Shown: in pieces, positions 57,854-64,000 of the stretch
Layout: each line of letters begins with the position of its first letter
Numbering within the stretch: position 1 is the first letter of the stretch
Assembly: GCF_000153285.1 (NCBI RefSeq)
Contig: NZ_CH724168.1
Coordinates: forward strand, 1,145,008-1,209,007
DNA: 64,000 nucleotides
Direction: 5' to 3'
From: Synechococcus sp. WH 7805
GTDB taxonomy: Bacteria > Cyanobacteriota > Cyanobacteriia > PCC-6307 > Cyanobiaceae
The notes under the pieces: model-generated
Database searches by the model: none
What the model was told of the DNA's origin: nothing
What the model saw: only the letters and a program-made list of their open reading frames with translations
Program-made: the position numbers and the translations under genes

Positions 57854-58753
57854 TCAATCGCTGGGTGCGAAGAGCGCCAGATTGTGGGCGATAGCTGGGA
57901 GCAGAGCTTCGTCATTCGCCAGCTCTGCACCTTCGGTGAACACCACAAGCAGACTGGGAGGTTCATTGTTCAAACACCACCAGGCAGCATCGTGTCGCGC
58001 CTGGCTCATCCAACCGGCCTTGCTCCAAAGCGTGCTGACTGGGGACAGCCCTTCGCCGAGAAAGCCGTCAACCTGATTCTCTGGATCAGACGCTCTCGCC
58101 TCTGGATCCAGAGATCGCAGCAATCGATTCCGCAGGCGCTGGCAGGCCGGTGGAGACAGGACTCCATCTGTCATCACAGCCTCCAACATGCGTGCCACTG
58201 CGGCCGTGGAGAGTGCATTTCGATTGGAATTGCCCTCCCCGTAGAAAGCCTTTTCGCGGCCATAAGGTCCGTCACTCCAGGTTTTCTGGCAGCAGTTCAC
58301 CTGGTCCAGTTCGGGCCATCCGAAATCCTTGAGCCACCGGTTCACAACCAGACGCTGTTGCTGCCACTGCTCCCAGGCCGGTGAGCGCAAGGCGGGACCA
58401 CTTGTGGTCCCGGTAAGAAAGTCCACAATCAAGCCGGTGGCATCGTTACTGGAGTCAGCCAGCATGTCGAGCAAAGCTCGGCGCAATTCCTCACTATCAG
58501 GAAGGACATCTCTCTCCAGCCAGTGCTCCGCTGCCACTGCATAAATCAGCTTGACAACGCTGGCTGGATACATGAGTTTCTGATCCGCCCAAGAGGCCCC
58601 GCAACCACTGCCAGTCACTGGCATTGATTGGTCGTATCGCACCCAGGTCACGGCGATCCGATCATGCAGACCGGGGCGGCCTTCGGCAGCGAGTCGATCG
58701 ATCAGAGCAGCCAGATGCTCCTGCATCGTTGGCTCGGGGCGGTAGAACGCCAT
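57854..58753 (-). CDS. Beta-lactamase-like serine hydrolase
   Basis: A 299-residue protein of the class A beta-lactamase/transpeptidase fold. The SxxK motif is MYPASVVKLIYAV with Ser65 and Lys68; the SDN motif appears as SSN in MLADSSNDATGL; the KTG box reads WSKAGW. The motifs are thus partly altered, and no signal peptide is visible, so it is more likely a cytoplasmic or unusual esterase/peptidase than a resistance enzyme. ATG 58753 leaves 17 bases to the divergent NlpC/P60 gene. Confidence 0.82.
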   Translation of the reverse strand: MAFYRPEPTMQEHLAALIDRLAAEGRPGLHDRIAVTWVRYDQSMPVTGSGCGASWADQKLMYPASVVKLIYAVAAEHWLERDVLPDSEELRRALLDMLADSSNDATGLIVDFLTGTTSGPALRSPAWEQWQQQRLVVNRWLKDFGWPELDQVNCCQKTWSDGPYGREKAFYGEGNSNRNALSTAAVARMLEAVMTDGVLSPPACQRLRNRLLRSLDPEARASDPENQVDGFLGEGLSPVSTLWSKAGWMSQARHDAAWWCLNNEPPSLLVVFTEGAELANDEALLPAIAHNLALFAPSD

Positions 58754-58770
58754 GGCACTGGCTTCAGTCA

Positions 58771-59511
58771 ATGCCGACCCTAGGCACTCCATTGGCTCCA
58801 GATCTCATCACTCCAGGAAGCTGCTGGCAGCTCCTGAAGGACCTCAACGGTTATTCCCGTGCCCGTGGTGAAAGTCTTGCAACCCAGGCAGCTGCGGGCC
58901 GGAGTTTTCGCGTGATCACCCCTTTGGACACGCTCGGCGGCAACCGCATTCGGGTGAAACTGATTGAGGATGGCTATCCCTGCTGGCTGAATGTGGCCGA
59001 TCTCGCCGGGCAGGCACGCACAACGGCTCCTCCCCGGCCTCGACTGTTGACGAGTGACGCGATCGCGGCACGGATTCCTGCGGTTCTCGAATGGCTCAAG
59101 GTTGCCGCCGCTCGCCCGAATGAATACCTCTGGGGCGGAACGCTGGGCCCTGATCTCGACTGCTCAGGACTGGTGCAATGTGCCTTCGCCAGTGCCGACA
59201 TCTGGCTGCCCAGAGACGCTTATCAGCAGGAACGCTTTTGCGAACCCGTCGCGGTTCGGCCAGGCAATGACCAACTTCTGCGACCAGGTGATCTGATTTT
59301 TTTCGGGCGACCGCAACGCTGTACGCATGTAGCGATTCACCTCGAACGCGGCCGCTACATGCACAGCTCAGGACGGGAGCATGGACGCAATGGCATCGGC
59401 ATCGACAGCCTCCATCCCAGCGACCGACACCCTGTGGCCAGTCATTACAGAGCCGAACTGCGGGGGGCTGGTCGGATCATGCGATGTCACGACGGCACCA
59501 CCCTGGCCTGA
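58771..59511 (+). CDS. NlpC/P60-family cysteine peptidase with SH3-like N-terminus
   Basis: A 246-residue peptidoglycan endopeptidase-like protein. The N-terminal part (GRSFRVITPLDTLGGNRIRV, EDGYPCWLNVADL) looks like a bacterial SH3 domain. The catalytic domain has LWGGTLGPDLDCSGLVQCAF with Cys131, LRPGDLIFFGRPQRCTHVAI with His186, and RGRYMHSSGREHGRN with the third polar residue. No signal peptide can be seen from ATG 58771. It faces the serine hydrolase gene, and both may act on wall peptides. Confidence 0.88.
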   Translation: MPTLGTPLAPDLITPGSCWQLLKDLNGYSRARGESLATQAAAGRSFRVITPLDTLGGNRIRVKLIEDGYPCWLNVADLAGQARTTAPPRPRLLTSDAIAARIPAVLEWLKVAAARPNEYLWGGTLGPDLDCSGLVQCAFASADIWLPRDAYQQERFCEPVAVRPGNDQLLRPGDLIFFGRPQRCTHVAIHLERGRYMHSSGREHGRNGIGIDSLHPSDRHPVASHYRAELRGAGRIMRCHDGTTLA

Positions 59512-59563
59512 TCAAAACGAATCCAAGCGCCGATTAAGTTGCTGCCATACGAGATTGATCCCC

Positions 59564-60523
59564 ATGGCAGGGCTTGACCTTTCGGTCGTAGTGCCCCTCT
59601 ACAACGAGGAAGAGAGTCTGCCAGAACTGGTCGAGCAGCTCCTCACAGCGCTGCGTCCGATCGGAGAATGCTTCGAGCTGGTGCTGGTCAACGATGGGTC
59701 CACCGATGCAACGGCTGCCGTGTTGGAGAGAATCAGCGCGGAGGTACCTGAGCTCGTAGGCGTGCTCCTGCGCAAGAACTACGGCCAGACAGCTGCAATG
59801 GCCGCAGGCTTCGATGTTGCGCAAGGCAAGGTCATCGTGAGCTTGGATGGCGACCTTCAGAACGATCCCGCCGATATCCCCCTACTGCTTGCAAAGCTTC
59901 GCGAGGGCTATGACTTGGTGAGTGGCTGGCGCCACGATCGTCAGGACGCCGAACTGCAACGCAAGCTTCCTTCCAGGATCGCCAATCGGATCATCGGGCG
60001 CGTCACGGGTGTGCGGTTGCATGACTACGGCTGTTCGCTGAAGGCCTACGACCGCGATGTGCTTGCCGACATGCGTCTCTACGGAGAGCTGCACAGGTTT
60101 CTGCCGGCGCTGGCCTTCATCGAGGGGGCACGCATCACAGAAGTGAAGGTGAATCACCGAGCCCGCCAGTACGGCACAAGCAAGTACGGCATCGACCGCA
60201 CCTTCCGGGTGCTCATGGATCTGCTCACGGTGTGGTTCATGAAGCGGTTTCTGACGCGCCCGATGTACGTGTTCGGCTTTGGAGGTCTGATTGCGATCCT
60301 GATGAGCCTGATTGCAAGCTCTTATCTGCTGGTGATCAAGCTGATGGGCGACGACATCGGCACCCGGCCGCTATTGATTCTGGCGGTGGTGCTTGGCCTG
60401 GCCGGCATTCAGCTGTTCTGCTTCGGGCTCCTAGGGGAACTGCTGATCCGCACTTATCACGAAAGCCAGGGACGTCCGATTTACCGCATCCGGGCGACGT
60501 TGCGAGGTGGACGAGCCTGCTGA
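59564..60523 (+). CDS. Glycosyltransferase family 2, membrane-bound (DPM/GtrB-like)
   Basis: A 319-residue inverting glycosyltransferase that probably moves a sugar to a polyprenyl phosphate. Motifs: LSVVVPLYNEEESLPELVEQ, LVLVNDGSTDATA, VIVSLDGDLQNDPADIPLLL (DxD-type metal site) and HDYGCSLKAYDRDVL. Two membrane helices follow near the C-terminus (FGFGGLIAILMSLIASSYLL and LLILAVVLGLAGIQLFCFGL). ATG 59564 is chosen by the domain start. Its 3' end overlaps the next gene on the other strand by 43 bases. Confidence 0.93.
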   Translation: MAGLDLSVVVPLYNEEESLPELVEQLLTALRPIGECFELVLVNDGSTDATAAVLERISAEVPELVGVLLRKNYGQTAAMAAGFDVAQGKVIVSLDGDLQNDPADIPLLLAKLREGYDLVSGWRHDRQDAELQRKLPSRIANRIIGRVTGVRLHDYGCSLKAYDRDVLADMRLYGELHRFLPALAFIEGARITEVKVNHRARQYGTSKYGIDRTFRVLMDLLTVWFMKRFLTRPMYVFGFGGLIAILMSLIASSYLLVIKLMGDDIGTRPLLILAVVLGLAGIQLFCFGLLGELLIRTYHESQGRPIYRIRATLRGGRAC

Positions 60524-60975
60524 GAGGGACTGGGACGGGTTGCGCCGCGCTGCCGATCGATACCGGCGGCGGCGGCCAACACAACACGACGGTCCGAATC
60601 ACGAAGGCCCCGGCGGAGCACAGGCAGCACCGAGGAATGTCCCCAAAGCCCCGCCCGCTTGACGGCTACAAGACGCTGCTCGGGTCCGCCTTGATCCATG
60701 GCCTGGCGAAGCTCCTTCGTCAGAGCCAGCCGAGCCGCGGTTCCCACAGGGGGCTCAAAGACCTGGTCTACCGAAGACTCCGATATTTCGGAGGTGGCTG
60801 AGGGCTCGAGCGGCGCTGAGGCCTCACTCAGCACGAGGCCGAGTTGGGCCCGATTGATCGCTGCAACCGAGCCCGCATCCGTACTGCGCAGCAGAGTCTT
60901 GCTTGGACGACGGCCAAGCAGCCAGAGCACAGCCACCAGCACGACTGCTGCACCACCGGCAAGAAGCTGATTCAT
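60481..60975 (-). CDS. Membrane-anchored HEAT-like protein (164 aa)
   Basis: Starts with a membrane anchor (LLAGGAAVVLVAVLWLLGRR), then a Ser/Glu-rich linker, and ends with a helical unit (QRLVAVKRAGLWGHSSVLPV and LRRGLRDSDRRVVLAAAAGI) that resembles one or two HEAT repeats. Likely a cyanobacterial protein of unknown role, perhaps a scaffold. The terminal 30 residues are basic and lie over the glycosyltransferase gene. Confidence 0.65.
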   Translation of the reverse strand: MNQLLAGGAAVVLVAVLWLLGRRPSKTLLRSTDAGSVAAINRAQLGLVLSEASAPLEPSATSEISESSVDQVFEPPVGTAARLALTKELRQAMDQGGPEQRLVAVKRAGLWGHSSVLPVLRRGLRDSDRRVVLAAAAGIDRQRGATRPSPSQQARPPRNVARMR

Positions 60976-61027
60976 GGAGCTTGAGCGACGGACGCCGCAG
61001 GGATTGAACTTTTATGTCGCCGTTGCG

Positions 61028-61044
61028 GTCGGTGCGAGACCGAC
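61028..61044 (+). other. Small hairpin in the psaI leader
   Basis: GTCGGT (61028-61033) pairs with ACCGAC (61039-61044) with a 5-base loop, 45 bases upstream of psaI. It may be a 5' stabilising element of the psaI-psaL mRNA. No HLR1-type repeat (TTACA pairs) is seen nearby. Confidence 0.3.
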
Positions 61045-61089
61045 AGAAAGGCGCTCACTACAGTACTGGCGGACCTTTTGGCCGCTGCC

Positions 61090-61206
61090 ATGACCGGAGA
61101 ATTTGTTGCTGCCTGGATGCCCTCAGTATTCGTTCCCCTCGTAGGGATCATGGGCCCAGCTGTGGCCATGGCTTTGCTGTTCAACGTGATCGAAGCCACT
61201 GATTGA
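61090..61206 (+). CDS. psaI: Photosystem I subunit VIII
   Basis: A 38-residue single-helix protein: [20 protein letters not shown], then [18 protein letters not shown]. PsaI binds next to PsaL and stabilises trimer formation. The gene lies 56 bases before the psaL ATG and the two are almost certainly one transcript. Confidence 0.95.
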   Translation: MTGEFVAAWMPSVFVPLVGIMGPAVAMALLFNVIEATD

Positions 61207-61262
61207 TCGGCCGCGCGCCCTTCAGACCGCTTCAGAGCTCCGCACCTCAATTCATTTATCCC

Positions 61263-61754
61263 ATGACCGTGACCCCCGTAGCCGACCCCACAGTTGGCAA
61301 CCTGGCCACCCCGGTGAACAGCAGCTATTTCGCCAAGGCCTTTCTCAACGCACTTCCTGCATACAGACCTGCGCTTTCTCCCAACCGTCGCGGTTTGGAA
61401 GTTGGCATGGCCCACGGCTTTTTCCTGTATGGCCCCTTCACAATCTGTGGCCCCCTGCGACTCACCGAGTACTCCACCACCGCTGGATTGCTGGCCACCA
61501 TTGGTTTGGTGTCCATCCTGACCGTGTGCCTCTCCATCTACGGAACCGCAGGCAACGGCCCCAATGTTCAGCCGGCTGACGCCACAATCGACAACCCTCC
61601 TGCCGACCTGTTCACCAAGGCCGGATGGGCCGAGTTCGCCAGTGGCTTCTGGCTCGGAGGCTGTGGTGGCGCAGCTTTTGCCTGGTTCCTCACCGGCACT
61701 GCGCTTGTCGCTCCTCTGGTGAACATCGCCGGCGGTGTCTGGAGCGTGAACTAA
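61263..61754 (+). CDS. psaL: Photosystem I subunit XI
   Basis: PsaL forms the contact between monomers in PSI trimers. The 163-residue protein has [60 protein letters not shown] and two later membrane helices ending in [19 protein letters not shown] 61263 is the family start; the open frame to 61203 covers the end of psaI. Confidence 0.97.
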   Translation: MTVTPVADPTVGNLATPVNSSYFAKAFLNALPAYRPALSPNRRGLEVGMAHGFFLYGPFTICGPLRLTEYSTTAGLLATIGLVSILTVCLSIYGTAGNGPNVQPADATIDNPPADLFTKAGWAEFASGFWLGGCGGAAFAWFLTGTALVAPLVNIAGGVWSVN

Positions 61755-61787
61755 GGCGGTTAAGCCTGACCTCACTTCAAACTGCAA

Positions 61788-61822
61788 TGCCCCGAATGCT
61801 CCTCAATGGCGCATTCGGGGCA
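61788..61822 (+). terminator. Intrinsic-type terminator after psaL
   Basis: TGCCCCGAATGC (61788-61799) pairs with GCATTCGGGGCA (61811-61822), a perfect 12-bp stem with an 11-base loop, 33 bases after the psaL stop. Only a short T/C tract follows. It should end the psaI-psaL transcript. Confidence 0.75.
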
Positions 61823-61863
61823 TTCTGCTGTCAAGATCTTGACGCTTCTGAACCACTGCCGCC

Positions 61864-64000
61864 TTGCGGTCCATCTCCCAGCCGTTCCTGCGGCGGCCTG
61901 TGTTCACCGTCGTCTGCAGCTTGCTTGTGCTGCTGGCAGGCTCCGTTGCACTGGTGGGCCTCGGCCTTGAAGACCTTCCACAGCTAGCACCAACTCGAGT
62001 GAGTGTGAGCGCCTCGTTCCCAGCGGCAAGTCCGGAAGTGGTGGAGCAGAGCGTCACGGCCGTTCTCGAAAAACAGCTCAATGGTCTGGAAGGGCTTGAG
62101 AGCATGACGTCCAGCAGCCGTCAAGGCGGTGCCAGCCTCAGCCTGCGCTTCGAATCGGGCGATCCCGAGCTGAACGCGATCAAGGTTCAGAACGAGGTGA
62201 ACCTGGCAAGCAGGCGACTTCCTCAGGCTGTGACACGCCAAGGCCTGAACGTGAACCGTTCGACTGATGACCTCCTCCTGATTCTCGGATTCAGTGCTCC
62301 TCCAGGCCTCTACGAACCGATCTTCATCGGCGGCTGGCTCGATCAAAACCTGCAGGAGGCACTGAAAGCAACACCTGGTGTCGGCGACATCCGCGTGTTC
62401 GGCAGCAGCGAATTGGCCTTCCGACTCTGGCTTGATCCCAACCGTCTGGAGTTGTTCAACCTCTCCACCAACGACATCACCGCAGCACTGGCAGAGCAGA
62501 ACGTGCTGGCCGCGGTAGGGAGTCTGGGCGCGGCTCCAGCGCCGGCCGGACAGCTGTTCAGCCTTCCCATCGACGCCGAAGGACGGCTCCGCAATCAAGC
62601 GGACTTTGAAGCCATGGTGGTCAAGCGCACTGAGGCGGGAGGCCTTGTGCGCCTGAAGGATGTCGGACGAGTCGAACTGGGCCAGCGCGCTTACGGCAGC
62701 AGCACCCTGAACCTTGAGGGGAACAGCTCTGTTGCGGTGGGCATTTTCCAGAGAGACGGTGCAAACGCCTTGCAGGTGAGCCGGGCTGTGATGGATGAGC
62801 TGACGCGCCTGGAGAGAAGTTTTCCTCCAGGCCTAACCATGCAGGTGATTGTGGATGTGGCCGAAACCGTACAAGCCAACCTGGATCGCACCACCGCCAC
62901 ACTTCGCGATGCGGTGGTGCTGGTGCTTGTGGTGCTTGTGCTGTTCCTTGGACGCTGGCGACTGGCGCTGATCCCTGGCATCGCGGTTCCCGTTGCCCTA
63001 ATTGGCAGTCTGATCGTGGTACGACTGAGCGGATCGAATCTCAACAGCCTGATCCTGTTCGGACTGGTGCTCGCCACTGGCATCGTGGTTGATGACGCCA
63101 TCGTGGTTAGCGAGGACATCGCAGGGCGGATCGAAGAGGGGGCTGAACCGCAGGGTGCAGCAGAGGATGCCATGGCCGAACTGGCAGGGGCAGTGGTCGC
63201 CACATCCCTCGTCCTGGCCGCTGTGTTCCTCCCGGTGTTGCTGATACCAGGATCCATCGGTCGCCTCTATCAACCGATTGCTCTGGCCATCAGCGGGGCC
63301 ATCTTGTTCTCCACATTCAACGCCCTCACCTTCACCCCCATGGCCTGTGCGCGGGCGCTTGGTTCAGGGAGCGGCCGCTTACCCGCGCCGATAAAACGCA
63401 TCAGCCAGATGCTTCGCCATGGGATGCATCGCCTGCAGAGCTGGTATGGCAAAGCCCTGGCTCTCTGGCTCCCTCGAGGACGCATCGTTCTGGGCCTGAT
63501 CCTGACGGGCTTGATGTTGACGGGTATCGGACTGGCAACGATTCCCACATCCTTCATCCCTAATGAAGATCAGGGTCAAGTGCGGGGTTATTTCACCCTG
63601 CCTGAAGGCGCCAGCCTTGAGCGCACCGAAGCGGTGATGGAACGCATCCGTCAGGTGATCGCAGAGGATCCATTGATCCGCAGCGGCAACTTCTATGCCG
63701 GCCGTTCGTTCGGCCAGAGCGGAGAAGACCGGGGTGCGTTTTATCTGCGCCTGGCCCCCCTGAAGGAACGACCGGGACGCGAGAACAGCAGCGAAGCCGT
63801 GAAGAAACGCCTGAACAAGGCCCTCAGGCAACAAATCACGGATGCGAGGGTGATTGTCACCACACCCCCCACGGTGCGGGGATTCAGTAGCGAATCAGGT
63901 CTGCAGTTGGAACTTCTAGACCGCAGTGGTGGCCAGCTCAGTCTTCAGGACTTCGAAGCCCAGGCCCAACGGTTCATTCGATCAGCACGGGAGTCTGGCC
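61864..64000 (+). CDS. RND efflux transporter permease (partial, runs off right edge)
   Basis: Inner-membrane pump of the HAE1/AcrB type, about 712 residues inside the window. The start TTG 61864 gives SISQPFLRRPVFTVVCSLLV, the usual first helix. Then DLPQLAPTRVSVSASFPAAS, EKQLNGLEGLESMTSSSRQG, a block of helices from DAVVLVLVVLVLFLGRWRLA, and LFGLVLATGIVVDDAIVVSE, with the proton-relay Asp pair (VDDA), then IPTSFIPNEDQGQVRGYFTL. The C-terminal third is missing. No membrane-fusion partner gene is in the window. Confidence 0.93.
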   Translation, partial: MRSISQPFLRRPVFTVVCSLLVLLAGSVALVGLGLEDLPQLAPTRVSVSASFPAASPEVVEQSVTAVLEKQLNGLEGLESMTSSSRQGGASLSLRFESGDPELNAIKVQNEVNLASRRLPQAVTRQGLNVNRSTDDLLLILGFSAPPGLYEPIFIGGWLDQNLQEALKATPGVGDIRVFGSSELAFRLWLDPNRLELFNLSTNDITAALAEQNVLAAVGSLGAAPAPAGQLFSLPIDAEGRLRNQADFEAMVVKRTEAGGLVRLKDVGRVELGQRAYGSSTLNLEGNSSVAVGIFQRDGANALQVSRAVMDELTRLERSFPPGLTMQVIVDVAETVQANLDRTTATLRDAVVLVLVVLVLFLGRWRLALIPGIAVPVALIGSLIVVRLSGSNLNSLILFGLVLATGIVVDDAIVVSEDIAGRIEEGAEPQGAAEDAMAELAGAVVATSLVLAAVFLPVLLIPGSIGRLYQPIALAISGAILFSTFNALTFTPMACARALGSGSGRLPAPIKRISQMLRHGMHRLQSWYGKALALWLPRGRIVLGLILTGLMLTGIGLATIPTSFIPNEDQGQVRGYFTLPEGASLERTEAVMERIRQVIAEDPLIRSGNFYAGRSFGQSGEDRGAFYLRLAPLKERPGRENSSEAVKKRLNKALRQQITDARVIVTTPPTVRGFSSESGLQLELLDRSGGQLSLQDFEAQAQRFIRSARESG

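Noticed and set aside
1-64000. CRISPR arrays, insertion sequences, prophage or genomic island
   Set aside because: No regularly spaced repeats, transposase or integrase motifs, or base-composition shift were seen; all four tRNA genes lie between ordinary core genes.

Overview
The window comes from the chromosome of a unicellular marine picocyanobacterium, most likely a Synechococcus of the open-ocean or coastal clade. It carries photosystem I genes (psaD, psaI, psaL), a photosynthetic NDH-1 subunit (ndhN), the circadian redox protein LdpA, a carotenoid desaturase, a cyanobacterial CAAD/CURT1 membrane protein, Ycf45, a panC-cmk fusion, and several families known mainly from cyanobacteria (DUF1815, DUF2839, CCB1-like). 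Genes are packed tightly with many 1-8 bp overlaps. I see no insertion sequence, prophage, CRISPR array or compositional island.

Layout. 1-11.2 kb: panC-cmk (running off the left edge), rlpA, purM, an aldo/keto reductase, small hypothetical genes, tRNA-Cys, a lipid-A-disaccharide-synthase-like glycosyltransferase, an RNase D-type exonuclease, a PadR-like regulator, a CCB1-like haem assembly factor, an amidase and hemF. 11.3-15.1 kb: mrp-rodA-histidine-kinase operon. 15.2-21.9 kb: psaD, then trpE-gshA-ppc-GNAT in one tight operon ending in tRNA-Arg on the other strand. 22-31.3 kb: recF, speD, larE, a tandem cobO, an E1-rhodanese gene with a JAMM peptidase, CAAD protein, fructosamine kinase, crtD and tyrA. 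31.4-39 kb: a degenerate helicase, DUF2839, DUF1815, recA with a LexA box, HAD hydrolase, tRNA-Gln, ycf45, ldpA and ndhN.

39.4-56 kb is the large ribosomal protein cluster (rplC to rplQ, with secY, adk, rpmJ and rpoA), followed by truA, rplM, rpsI, rpmE, an intrinsic terminator and prfA. As is usual in cyanobacteria, rpsJ, rpsN, rpmD, rpsD and infA are not in it. 56-64 kb: HNH protein, alr, tRNA-Ser, a beta-lactamase-like serine hydrolase divergent from an NlpC/P60 hydrolase, a GT2 glycosyltransferase, a HEAT-like protein, psaI-psaL with a terminator, and an RND efflux permease running off the right edge.

The most notable observation is translational. Four conserved proteins (PanC-Cmk, LdpA, TruA, RecF) have full-length reading frames that lack any ATG, GTG or TTG where the family N-terminus should be. 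In three of them a CTG overlaps the stop of the upstream gene as CTGA; in RecF an ATT sits at the exact family start. Other points worth checking are a MoeB-like E1 that has lost all four zinc cysteines next to an intact JAMM peptidase, a histidine kinase with a ruined ATP-binding domain, a DinG-like protein without a P-loop, and a strong hairpin between rplO and secY. Nothing here looks like a wholly new multi-gene system.
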